A stretch of 64,000 nt of DNA, taken from Burhinus oedicnemus. Taxonomy: Eukaryota; Chordata; Aves; Charadriiformes; Burhinidae. Of this stretch, positions 12,561-24,765 are shown piece after piece. Position numbers and translations under genes: made by a program. Location: assembly GCA_008921705.1 (NCBI GenBank), contig VFFE01007109.1, positions 758,489 through 822,488 on the forward strand, in the 5' to 3' direction. Under the pieces are notes generated by a model, which did not search any database, was not told where the DNA came from, and saw nothing but the letters and a program-made list of their open reading frames with translations. Position 1 is the first letter of the stretch. Every line of letters starts with the position of its first letter.

Positions 12561-15500
12561 GGAGGTTTTAGCTACTGTGATGAGAAGGGCTGTCTATGAC
12601 TCAAGGCAAAATGAATTCAATTCCCACAGCTGCTAAATGACAAAGACTTCAGAGACACCACTCCTTCACTTTGAAGGATAGCAGGATACAGAACAGGAGG
12701 GGAAGAGGTGAGCCGCATCCTAAAGGAAGGATGGCTACTTAGAATCTCCCCTCTGCTATTTTTTTTCTAAAGGGAAACCATGTGGTCCAAAAAGCCACAG
12801 GGAAAAAGGAAAGCAACAAGGCAGCAGAAGATTGTTCGTACTTCTGTATGCTCTAGATTCCTTGCAAATAACAGGGATTTGTTATGTTGCAGGAAAACTG
12901 AGCATCTAGCTGGAGCCCTCCTGCAGAAATCAAGGCCTGAAGTGTGTAGGTCTTTGACCTTACCTTATTTTCAAGGGTATTTTTCTTAGCTCTTTTGCAA
13001 ACTGTGTTACCTCAACTTCAGTGGCAGTATCAGTCTAAAATCCAAAGCAAAAAATTCAGGTATCTCCTAGACTGTTCGTTTTCTTTTGTAATATTGTAAT
13101 ACAATACATACAGAGACTAACTTTTAGAGGCTTTGGAATTAATCTGTTCAAATTGTTATTGTTTGGAGAGCGTGTATTTTCTAAGAATCACCTACCTCTC
13201 GTATCTATAAACTATGCACAGTATGATGGGTTGGATAACATCAAAGGAAGCAGATCTTTTTCAGTAATATATCGTATTCCGTAAATCAACTTGAAAGGTA
13301 TTTTTCAGCTCATTTTGATTTTTATGCTTTCTTTTTCCTGCTGCTTGATGTAAAACTGACAAAGTAAAACTGACAATAAGCTGCAGAGAGATGCAAGCTT
13401 CCTAGTACAGAAGAGTAAACATTTCTCTTAACAGATGGAGTCATTTTCACTTTTATTATCATTAACAAACTTCAAAACTCTATGCAAGTGGAGGAGCCAA
13501 CAAGCTAGCAGTGTGCTCCTGGATGTTGCTTTACTGCTCTATTTTTACAGATACTTGTATATTATCTTTAGAAGATCAGGTAAGTTAAGACGGTATTAGC
13601 TAGGGCATCCTCGAGGCCTGCAGTCCAATACTTGGAGCAGGACTGCAGCAATTGGACTGTGAAGGACAAGACAGACTACTCTCTTTGAGTCACTAAACTG
13701 TTACCACTGAAAAGCCTGTGTTTTCCAGCCCACAGCAACACTGGACTGCAGTTATTGCCTGCTCTCTAGCACAAAACAGCTGCATTTTCTACGTAGAACC
13801 CAGATGACATTAAGAAAGAAAAGATATAGGTTGAAAATGGGGCAGTAATGCAAATAACTGCTGAAGTGGAGTGAGGAAATGCTTGGGGGACACCTGATGC
13901 CTGAGCTGGCAAAGCTGGGCAGCTAAACTTTATTTGCTATGAAGGACAAGCACCAAAATGTCCACAGGACCAATTCTTCTTTGTCCCAGTCTTTATGACT
14001 CTTCCCACAATCTATTGCTAGTAATGCATATGCTACTGAAAGCAGTATCAGTGATGAAATAATTCTTTCAATTAGGAAAATGACTGCAAATGATTTTTTT
14101 TGGCTGTCCAGTCTTTTTCTGTCTACAATATGTTTATTTTTTTGTACTGTGTAAAGACATCTAGCACTTGGAGGTGTTTTACATACATTATTTGTGAGAG
14201 GAATACACATTATGAACCACAAGGGTTTTAAACTACAACTGCATTTCCAGAATCATTGAAACTAGCCCAAATTTAGATATAAAAGATCCTTGTACAATTT
14301 TTCCTTTAAATTTTCTCTCTATTATTTTATACACTAGTGGTAGCTAGTGGTAAACAGTAAACATGACTAAAACCTGCAGAGATCCTTTTATGAAGAGTTT
14401 AAAAAGCCATTCAAGATTTAAGACACCAGATTATTAATTTACTTCAGCATTTGTGAGCTGTAAAACTGTAGCTATAGCATTTTGTTTTCATGTGCAGCTT
14501 GTAGACTTTACTCACCATAAAAAGGATTTTTTTTTGTTTTCACAATAACTTCTTGCTCCACATCTCTTTTAGCTACAGACTAATTTGTAAGAGCATTTTG
14601 TTTGCCTGAAATGGGCAGCAATTTAATTTTCTTTTTGCTTCTTTAATGCATCAGCAGAATGTTACATGCTGCAAATGAGTAAGGAATAATAATATCCAGA
14701 GAAAATTACAGAAATAAAGAGTAAATAACTCAGTGTTAAAGAAGAATTAATATAATGGGATCACTCAGAAACTATCAAGATCATTAATGAAATTAAAGTA
14801 TAACCCATACTAATTTAAAAATTCAGTTAAAGGCTACATTTAAAATTACTAAATGTCAGGGGAAAAAATGTAAATTATGAAAATAATTATTATAAAGCTC
14901 TAACTGGAAAGTACCCATTTACACAAGCCTAAAGTCACCCATTGAGTTTACATGCATTGATACTCACACTATATTATTGAGCAGAAAATTATTAAGGGAA
15001 ATGGCTTAGTTCCATTTACTTTTAAATATAGTTAAGATACAAATAAAGATACAAATACACTTTTACTGTATTTCTTGTATTAGCTCCATCTGACTTTAAT
15101 GATAATTGCTTTTAAATTAATTTGATTTTCTGAAATATATACACTTGTACATGTAGTTAAGGGATAGATTTACTGACAACATGTAGGGTGGTGAAGGGGT
15201 GATAGCAGCGTGTCAGGGATGAGGCTGAATTGCTGCTCAGTTTTTTGAGTTCCCGTCCATCATACATCATGAACTTGCATCCAACCGCTCTCCCCCCATA
15301 CACTGACAATGCATGTGCAAACTTGACTATCTCTGATTCACTGACCAAATTTTCTGTGTAAATACCAGCAAAATTTTCAAACATAATGTTTAACAACTAA
15401 CACAGATTCTGTGACCATACTCTAAAAGGAGGTTGGCAAATAGTTAAACTCTGAGAAGGGGAGCTGGAAAATCTGCTACCAGTGAGAGACTAAAGCAGCT

Positions 15501-16320
15501 GAAGAGAATGATTAATATATGTCAGGATCACAAGGTGACATCTCAAACCCACGGATGTCTTGACTGATCTTCAATGGAGAGGAGACAGGATTTTACCCAC
15601 AGTTTATGGGAGTTTAGGAAGAAAAGTTTGTAGACAGAAGTAGCACCAGTTATTTGATATAAGTCATTGAATAGCTGACGCTATAAAAGCTTTCTTTACC
15701 TAATAACTGGAGGATTTCCTAGCCCCTTGAAGTCTATCAATCAAGTTTGGGTATCTTCACTATGCTTATACAGTTCAACAAAACCTAGCGATCTAATGGA
15801 GAAAGCAGGCCAAATTCTAGGGCATGGTTATGCAGAAAGTCTGAGCAAATTTTTCAATCCTTTCTTTTGGATATAAAGTCCCATTCTGATAATTAATTCA
15901 TATTGTAGGTTTCTGTTGTGCTTCACTGACACAGCACAGCCAAATATTAAATCCTGGAAATGCTACTGGTAGATCTACTTTCTTCCCTACTGGCCCCATG
16001 TCTTCTCTATTTATGCTCATGTTACTGCCCCATGTATTTCCTATTTGCCCCTATTTGTCCTTAGCACAAGGGCAAGTGTAGGAGAACTGAAGTTGGCAGA
16101 AAGGAGTTGAAAAGACAACACCCTTCAGGGTTTTTTATAAAATCAGTCAATGAGGACAATAAAGTAAATAACGCCTTTGTGTACTGTACACCAATAGCAA
16201 ACAGTATTTGCTGTCAATGACAACCTTCTGGCCATCTCCAGAGTCCTTCCACAATTGCAGCGAATTGCTAAGACACCAAAATATGGATGATAAAGTCAGT
16301 AAACATGTATAATTTGAAGT
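12561..16320. other. Unique AT-rich sequence with two short tandem duplications
   Basis: Two adjacent direct repeats are visible: 14 bases at 13350-13363 repeated at 13364-13377 with one difference, and a perfect 12-base repeat at 15034-15045 and 15046-15057. A minus-strand frame of 79 codons at 15157-15396 sits in a locally GC-richer island, but I do not recognise the peptide. Its TATA-like and splice-like motifs are at chance level. Confidence 0.5.
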
Positions 16321-16325
16321 ATTTT

Positions 16326-16353
16326 GTTGACCTCAATGGAGTTATTTCAAAGT
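16326..16353. repeat. Remnant of ancient sauropsid palindromic repeat
   Basis: The stretch TTGACCTCAATGGAGTTATT resembles the TTGACTTCAATGGAGTTA core of a very abundant, old palindromic interspersed sequence of turtles, crocodilians and birds. Only about 25 bases are recognisable. The assignment rests on remembered consensus texture and was not aligned. Confidence 0.35.
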
Positions 16354-16359
16354 TAGAAC

Positions 16360-19300
16360 AGCAAAACTACAGCCAGAATCGAGATATACATGACAAATTA
16401 CTGCAAATAATATTTTTCAGATGTCTGGATAGACTCTCTAAAGCCTCTTCAAATATAATCTAATGAATACTCCTGGTCAATCACAGCACTATTAAAACAC
16501 ACATTAAGAACAGTCATGGTCTCTCAAATATAATTAATTTTGTCCAGTTTGTGAAAAGAAACATTTTCGGAGAGAAGCAAGAGTTGAGAGGGCTTTTAGT
16601 TTGGGGGTTTTTTGTTGTTTCAGGTGACCTCATGATTTGTTTCCAAATCTGGAGCAGTCTGTTCTTTTCCTTTAAAAACAAACTAGAAAAAAATGTGGCT
16701 TTAAAAACAAAAACAAATCTGCAGAAAGACTTTGCTGAGTGTATTTCCCCTCATTCTATTTGAGATAATCAACCAGTAGGTTTTCTTTTAAACTATTCAT
16801 TGGCTCTCTTATAGGCACTATATTCAATTATATTTAACATACTTTAAAGCTACATAAAAAATGTGGAACAGAGGAAAGAAGGGAAGAGAAAGTGCATTAC
16901 CCCATTACAGGTGGTCTTCTGGTCAAAAAATATTTTGCTGTCCAGGGAAGTTTACTGCTTTAATTCTTTGACGGCACTTTAAAGAAAATAAAAATAGTTA
17001 TTAACACAAACATATATATACACACACATATATACCTCCTGAGATTAATCATTAATCTCCCCTACTAACTTAGTGATATCAATTACTGAGTTATTTTGTC
17101 TGCCTTTTTGTCAGGATGTGACCCTAGCCCAGTTCCTTTAAAGTTTTACAGATGTAACGTCCATTAGAAGCAGTGGAGGCAAAAAGAGAGAGAGAAGGGG
17201 AAAAATAACACGTTATTTTCTCTGCAATATGCGAACTTAGCTAGAAAAAAAACAAGGAGAACACCTCATTTGAAGCCAATTTTTTGAAACATAACTGTGC
17301 AAAACACCAAATGCAAACCCAAGACTTAGGTAAATCACATCACCTCCAGTCCCTGACACAATCGGAGGGCGAGCAGAGCAGGAATCAGACAGCAAGTGGT
17401 TTCTTTGTTCACAGATCCAAGCTCTCCCTTGCCAGCGCGCCAGCGCTCAGCTCAAATCACTCTCACTTTCTCCCTCAGTCTTTTTGCTCTGTCCCAGAGC
17501 AATATTAGCAGTGATTCTGCAGGTAACGCTTTGGCTTTTCATCCTGGTCTCTCATTGCCCGTGGCCCAGCTACTCACAGGCATGCTCCTGTCAAACTGCC
17601 CAGCAAAATCCTTCCATACGAATAACTGCAGCTTCTCTCTGACCTGCCGTATGGCTTGTCTGTTGAATTGTCAATTCCCAAACAATTCAGGTTTTTACTC
17701 TAAATATAAATTTTCCTATATCTTCTATTCACCCTGCATTGTCAGGTAGTTGTCAGAGGCTGCTTGCTTTGAAATCTCTGTCTTGACGACAATGCATGAG
17801 AAGAATAAATCCCCTGGCAGGTATGTTTAGCAACAGACTGAAAGCAGACCTTAGAACAGAAAAATATGTAAAGGGACAGAGTTTATGAAACCTAATAAAA
17901 AAACAGATACTGCATTTTAAAATATTTTAAGTCATATGGGCCTCAGAAAGAATCAAGAGCTAACATTTTCAAAAGCTCCAGGTTATTTTTTAAAATAGTG
18001 TTGGAAGCATACATGATTTTGACCCCAGTAACCAGAAAGGTATGAAGCATAGTTTAACTTGTTTAAAAGGCAGCGGTAGCAACAGTGGCAGCATTGCACC
18101 TGACTGCACCTTTAGCCAAGATCCAGGAAGGACTGTGCCTTAGTTCTTGAACTTTCTTGACTTCCCAAAGCTTCCACTGGATCTGAGTTCAGGGGCTTGC
18201 AAAGGTCAAGGCAGCATTTTATCCAAAAGTGTTGGCCTTTAAGTAGCTGACAAGCATAAATACCTGGTAGGAAGTTGTATAATTCAGAACATGAAGGGAA
18301 TAAAATAAGTCAGAATAACAGGACTAAATGAAGAGAAACAAAATTCAGTCGAAAGATCACAAGTGAACAAGTGTGACCATTTAGTGTGGGTTCACTTCAA
18401 ATCAAACCCAAATGAACCAGCAGACAAGTCATCTGAAGCAAAAAGTGCCTGAATAAAAAGTAAAGAAGCAAATTCTAATATAGCAGCTGCAAAAATTACT
18501 AAAATGTGGGCTCCTTCATGAAAATTAACGGTACCATAATGCTAATAGATATATAACACACAGGAACGATTTGTGCATTTGCAGTAGAGCGATACAGACA
18601 AGGACTCTCTTCTCCCTGCTTTAGCAACATCAAAATAATGACTTATAATAATTCCGTTTACCAACCTTAATGCATGTACAATATACCAAATGTTGCTCTG
18701 CCTTATCGTGAAACTGTCTATCTCCTTCCTTGCCTGTCTCTCATCCGGCTCAGACTTTCTTCTCTGCCCCAGCCCACAACTACTGCTGCTTTACTACCAG
18801 CAAGACTCCAGCACATCCTGACCCCAGGATTTTACTATGGAAATTTTTCTCATTCCTATACGTCTGGCCTTTTCTTGTCTCTTTGAGCTCATCTTTATCA
18901 TAGCCCCACTGCGACAGGCCCCTATCTACAGGAAGTCCCATTTCTACAACTACCCCAACTTGTTAGCGATTACTACCCTGAACCCACACTAGATCTGCCA
19001 TTTGTGAAGTTTCCCTCAATGTTTCTGTTCTGTCAGCAGCCGTTTCCTCCACCGATTTCACTGTTCATTTGGCTTTCTGTGCCACTGCCCTTGTGCAAGG
19101 AACTCCTTGACAGCTTACAAAAAGAGGCCTTTTTTCCACACCACCATAACTTGCAGACTCTCCTGCTGCCTCATTCCTCTAGGGACTTCCAAACGTAGCA
19201 GGCATCTGACTTCCCTAAGTGCCCTGTCATAGAAAAAGAAAAAGTAAGCACCTTTCAAGCTGCTAATAATATTACCATCCAAGGGAAGTAGGCAAGTTCC

Positions 19301-21288
19301 TATTGTCAGAACTGTTTAAAACCAGACAGTACAAAGCATCACACTGTACACATGGGGAAAACCCAATAGTGGCAAGGGACTAAACTTGGCAACTTAGAAG
19401 GTGTTTTCTGTCTCCGCTTTTTGTGATATCCTGAAGTGCTTTCCTGCACTAAGGTAGAAATGGGCACTTGGAGGTGAACCTTTCTTCCAGTGTAAATAAT
19501 GACTCTAGGTTACATCATGTGACTTTACTTCCTTACCTTAGGTATCCATCTGCAAGTGTCAGTTCAGTTATCCTTCGTGGTTTTATTATTACTCCAGTAC
19601 CTGGGGAGGATCTACTTTTGTTTCCTTCTCAGTGTACTGGAGTGATTCAACACAGGTCATGGGAGCAAAACCAAAGCTCTGCAGCCACCTCAAGTCTTAA
19701 TTCCTTTAAGGATCAGGTCTCTCCAAACTATATGCTAACTGCCACAGTGCTGGTCACCTCTCAAATTCTGTTCTGCCTTCTTTGCCAAAAGCAGATGAAT
19801 TGGCATGCTTCCATGAGAGGAGACAGGAGAGCACTGCTGGGGAAGGCGTGGGGAGCAGGCACATTTGTGTACCACATGGGAATACAGATGCCCAGGAGCA
19901 CAGAGGAGAAGAACGAGTGGAGAAGTCAGGATCCATAACCAAGCAGTACATTTTTCCCCATGGAGAATGAGCGCAGGAAGAATGCCTCCAGGATCTCTTG
20001 GCTCCACAGTCCCTCCGTGACCAGAAGGGTGCTTCTTCACATATGTAGACCTTCAGGGTTTAGCCAAAGTACTCACCCTGTGTCCAGAGATGGGTTAGAC
20101 TTGAACCGTAACACCTACAGTTAGTCCTCAAGAGCCTTCATTTTATTGTTTTAAACCCTAGTATTTACATTAATACATCTGACTCAACCACTTTCCAGGC
20201 TCCTCTGTTCATTTGTGCACCAGTTTTAATTTTTTCTCTCAGGTAGTTGAAGAATTTCAGCTGCTGAAAAAACCAAAGCAAACCAAAAAGCCAGTGAACA
20301 TGCCAAGGGGAGAGCTGGGCTAATATCTTGTAGTCTTCATACATCTTCCGAGGCTCTGTGTAAATTGTAAGGCCTCTTTTTTGTTTTACTGCACACTGTT
20401 GGCATAGTTGGAGCAGGAATCTTGTAATGTCAGCCGAGAGGACCCACGCACAGTCACCAAAGCCCCAGGAAGGAAAGAATTAACAGCCTTCAAAAATGGA
20501 AAAGTTTTAAAAAGAGATATTTAAAAGGTTTGACTTGCAGCCAAGTGTTAAACAGTAAATACAAGTTTTAAGTGTCTTAACGATTGAGATGAAGTATCAT
20601 AATTCAGCAGCATGGAATGGGACCTCTTACTGGGAGAGGCTAAAGAAGAAAACTGAACCAGTACAAAAGGAACCCCCTCTAGGGAAGATCTCACACATTT
20701 GGGCCTGGAGTCTAGTTAGAGTAGGCCAAAACCTGATACTTTTATCTCCAACCTTTGACCCTGACATCTGGAAACTTAGTTTGAGTCAAACAGAAGGAAG
20801 TTTTCTTTTCTATTTCAAATACTTTATAGAAGAAAAACTTCAAGTATCTACAGTCAAGTCTGTTAGTACAAACTACTTTTATTTGTGCACTTGTAGTGAA
20901 CTCTAAAATATGGAACATTTGTGCAGGAAATGCATGCGTCAGAACTTTTGGGAAAAGAGAGTAACTTGGTGAGACTGGCACATTGTTCGATGCTTGTATG
21001 GGATCCAGATAACAGCCCAGATAAACATCTCCAAGGGGGTGCTGAAGAGTATAAAAGGTCCAGTTCCTTTGATGTTCTTAGATGTTCTCATTTAATAGCT
21101 ATCAGCCCTGGTGCCAGAAATAACAACATGTTTAAACATTCTGTATCAAAACACAAATTAAATTCATTTAGCGTAACCTGTGTTTCCAAAGTTCATTTTC
21201 ATCTTTAGCTGGAACACTAAGTGTGATGTAACTCATGTTCTTCCTGGCAGTTATTTTCATTATTATGTTTATTACTCATTTAAGAGAC
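16360..21288. other. Unique AT-rich sequence, nothing recognised
   Basis: A mixed (TA)/(CA) microsatellite lies at 17009-17034. The longest frames are 117 codons at 17396-17749 and 156 codons at 19468-19938 on the plus strand, the latter overlapped by a 101-codon antisense frame. Neither shows a family motif, and lengths of this order are expected once or twice by chance in 64 kb. A canonical TATAAAAGG is at 21050-21058 without supporting elements. Confidence 0.5.
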
Positions 21289-21308
21289 TTTTTTTTTTTT
21301 TTTTTTTT
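21289..21308. repeat. Poly(T) tract, 20 bases
   Basis: An uninterrupted run of 20 T. Read on the minus strand it could be an old poly(A) tail, but nothing recognisable precedes it on that strand. Confidence 0.95.
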
Positions 21309-22686
21309 GAACAGAGGGATTAATGAATTTAGACTGCACATTATAACATCAAAAGCTTTGGTTTCAAATAAGCCCATCTGAGCTACAGGAGATTTTCTCC
21401 CCTTATATGAAGCTAAACAGCAACTTCAAAAACATATCTCAGTTATAGTATTATTTTCTAGTTGACTGAAGTTATGGGTTTTATGTCAACCTGTTATATT
21501 TGCATATAATAAATGACTACTTATTTTTATTGTCCAAGCGACTCCTTTAACCCGCAATCTGTTTAGAAGTCAGATGCTTTCCACAGATACCAGCTCTCTC
21601 CTCAGAAGGATTTCTGATCATGTGAAAGAACAAAAATAATAACAAAGGGACCTCCCATTCAGGATTCAAATGATTGTTCGAGATCAGGTCATCAGTAGGG
21701 GGGAAGACATGCAAGCATTTTAATATCATGCTGCTCAGGCCATTATTAAAATATTATAGCAAACAATAAAATAGTAAACAAAGAGTGCAATACATAACAT
21801 ATAGCAAAAATATTTCTAACCTGTTATGTACCTTTTGATCACTAAGCCTTCTGTTTACAAGTGAAATACTTTTTTTCACCCAGTATTGATTAATGGCAAA
21901 CATGCAAATTCTCATTGGAGCTGCATACAGCGGTCTCGGAAATCCCCCTGACTCTGTAACTGAAGGCAGAAATCTGCAGAATTTTCTGTTCAATAGAGCT
22001 CTTTAGGATATAAGAAGTCTCTCATCAGTTATTTTACTGGAAATATTAGAATATTACTTAGCATGTTGGCCAAAATACTGAATTACCCCAGGTAAAATAT
22101 TTTACTGGCTATTTTCAGTGACTCTAGACAGCTTTACAGCATTGCTTTAAAGAGTGTGATGTCCTGGTTAAAGTTCCTGCTTCTGCATTTCCCCATGCAG
22201 ACAGAACACCTCTCATGTCAGTGAAAGATACAGGCCTCAGCTAAGGAAATAATTTAAAAAACTTCACCTTTTAATGTCCCAAGATTTTTATTGTGCTTGA
22301 AGGAATTCAGTCAGTAGGAAGCATCTATACACACCTGTAGTCAAAACCAAAGTACCATCTCTGAAACTGTTAAAAATTCACTTATATAGCTTGAAGTTGC
22401 TGCAGATAAACACTATGAAAGACCAAGTTTTTTAGAAAAGATCAGCAAATTCCTCTTTGGAAGCAGGTACCTGCTTAATTGTCTCTGGTCTAGAAAGCAG
22501 GCACCCTTGCAGGAGACATAAGCAAATGGAAAATTGCTCTGTCGTTCTGAACTGTGAGACTGGAGTTCTGCTCCATATTGTTTTACACAAGACTGTAAAA
22601 CATTTTTGCAGTTGCTGAGATTTTCATCCTGCCTCTCAAAATCAGTTCAGCAATTCCTATCTCACCTCCCATACTAGAACAACTAA
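21309..22686. other. Unique AT-rich sequence, nothing recognised
   Basis: There are no repeats and no supported frames. It ends at the sharp CR1 boundary near 22687. Confidence 0.55.
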
Positions 22687-23095
22687 TCACAGAATCATAG
22701 CATGGTTAGAGTTGGAAGGGACCTTAAAGATCACCTAGTTCCAACCCCCCTGCCATGGGCAGGGACACCTTCCATGAGACCAGGTCACTCAAAGCCCCAT
22801 CCAACCTGGCCATGAACACTTCCAGGGATGGGGCATCCACAGCTTCCCTGGGCATCCTGTTCCAGTGTCTCACCACCCTCACAGTAAAGATTTTCTTCCT
22901 AATAGCTAATCTAAGTCTACCCTCTTTCAGTTTAAAACGGTTACCCCTTGTCCTATTGCTACACTCCCTGATAAAGAGTCCCTCTCCACCTTTTCCGTAG
23001 GCCCCCTTTAAGTACTGGAAGGCTGCTATAAAGTCTTCCCAGAGCCTTCTCTTCTCCAGGCTGAGCAACCCTAACTTGCTCAGCCGGATACCGCT
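22687..23095 (-). mobile_element. CR1 non-LTR retrotransposon, 5'-truncated 3' end
   Basis: Read on the minus strand, the element ends in the CR1 3' signature: a short 3' UTR with a TTCCAAC-type segment and the ATGATTCTGTG terminal unit at 22687-22697. Upstream lies the C-terminal part of CR1 ORF2, downstream of the reverse transcriptase domain. A minus-strand frame is open from 23260 to 22724 and contains CR1-typical words such as LSLEKRRL, the TRGN block and HWNRMPRE. An uninterrupted frame to the normal stop suggests a fairly young copy. CR1 copies through target-primed reverse transcription and usually loses its 5' end, as here. The family is unlike that at 48.4-50.0 kb, judged by the differing 3' UTR. 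Confidence 0.93.
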
Positions 23096-24300
23096 GTATG
23101 AAACACCCCTCCTGTCTTCCTCTCTGGTCTCAAACCCCCCTATGATACCTCTCTTCATGTGCAGTTTGCAGATGTCTACTAGCCTCTTACAGCTCTGTTT
23201 TTCATAAAGATGTTCTAACAGAAAAAAGCACACAGCCACTAAAAATGTTATCCCCTGCACTTTGCCGACACAGTCAGATCATCCCTGTTAATACTTACAT
23301 TACTGTGAAGTAAAATGAAGAAGTCCTTTCCACAGGCTTAGCTTCAGGCTACTTCACCTCAGGTAGCAGTCTGCTTCTCCCCTTACCTTATCTTCTGGTC
23401 CTCATGGAAGGCCATGCTGTTGAGGCTGTCATCCACGTGAGTGCAGTTGACTGCTCTACAGCTGGCAAGCTGTCTCCATAGCTCTGGCAGACGTGGCATT
23501 TGGCTCTTCACTCTTGGGTAACTCAGGCTCTAAGAGGAAGGACATGCTATTCAGCTTAAAGGTTTTGGTTTAATAAGACAACATTCACATTTGCTTTCTT
23601 GAAACCCAGAGCTGTGGTGTATGATCATTTCCAAGTTTACAGAAAATGCTATAGTTATTGATGCACATACTCACCTAGACCCATTACCAAACTTTACGAT
23701 TATTTCTTTTTAAGTTTTACATTATCATGCTCCAAGTACACGGTGCAGTAGAAGATAAAAGGTCAGGTGGTCTTTTGGTCAGTGATCCATCTCTCAGCTC
23801 TGTTAGATGAGCAATGTAAACAACTCAGAGAAGTATTGGCCTGTTTTATTTTACATATAACTGTTGGGAGGAGAAGGAAAAGTTGATACAGAAATTAAGG
23901 CAACCAAGGACAAAAACCACAGAACTAATTTGACGTACTCATCTGTATTTTAGTATGCAGGAAAACCAGGTAAAATGATATAGATGAGAGAGGTCAAATT
24001 CTCTCTTTTCTTCACAGCTCCAAAAACAAATAAATAGCGGGAGTGCTGAGCCAGATGTGTTTTTCCATTTCCTAAATTTTCTTGTCTTAACTCCACAGTA
24101 CAGCAAGGGGCATATTCTCCTTTTGAAGCCCAGATCTAGCATTAACATTTATGGGAGTTATGCACACATCAAAAGAAAAACCTACTTTAAGCAATTTATA
24201 AATCTGAATATTTTTTCTCTGACCAGTGCAATTGCAGGATAATCTATAGGAAAGTGCCAAAATCTCTCTCATGTTATTTCTGCTCCTGAACACCTGTACA
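23096..24300. other. Unique sequence next to CR1
   Basis: The CR1 reading frame stays open for about 55 more codons (to 23260) beyond the last segment that I recognise as CR1, so the true 5' boundary may lie near 23220 or the extension may be chance. From there on nothing is recognised. Confidence 0.45.
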
Positions 24301-24399
24301 GAGGAAAAAAGGAGAGAGAGAGAGAGAGACAATAAGAGAGAAAGAGAGAGATGGGAGTAGAAGGGGGAGCGGGAAGCAGGAGAGGGAGACAGAAACAGC
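24301..24399 (+). repeat. GA-rich purine tract
   Basis: About 100 bases, almost all purines, include (GA)7 and several AGAGAG blocks and then G-rich purine runs. Long homopurine tracts with partial mirror symmetry can form triplex (H-)DNA. The lack of stop codons in GA/TC repeats explains the 147-codon antisense frame at 24087-24530, which is therefore not called as a gene. Confidence 0.85.
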
Positions 24400-24765
24400 C
24401 CCCTCCGGATGTGAAATGTCTTTAAAACAGTTTCTATTCTTCTTAGTATGTTTTCCTTAGCATTTGGGGGACCAAAACCATACTTCTTTATATTTAGAAC
24501 TGTTTGTAGAAGTGTTTCCCTTCCTGACAAGATCTTTTCATTGCTTTTTGTCTACTTAAGGAATGTGTACATGGCACAAGTTCAAGATGTTTAAACCCTC
24601 TGTACATAATGCCATGAAGTACTTGTACTCTTGTTTTTTCAGTGCCTTCTGATCCTACAAATTAACGTATGTTCCCATCATTATTTTGTGATTAAAACCC
24701 CTTGATCTTTCATATATGCAAAAAAGGATTCCTTGGTCATACATTCCCATTAGAGAGAGAGCTGA

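Noticed and set aside
15157..15396. Faint similarity of a short stretch to a Mediator subunit helix
   Set aside because: Only a handful of residues agreed and the rest did not; not enough to name a pseudogene.
19468..20040. 156-codon plus-strand frame and overlapping antisense frames
   Set aside because: Frames of this size are expected by chance in 64 kb; three overlapping frames on two strands, none with a motif.
21050..21058. TATAAAAGG as a promoter
   Set aside because: No initiator, upstream element or following frame supports it.
24087..24530. 147-codon minus-strand frame
   Set aside because: It owes its length to the GA/TC repeat in its middle, which contains no stop codons; the Ser/Leu-rich peptide is just the translated repeat.
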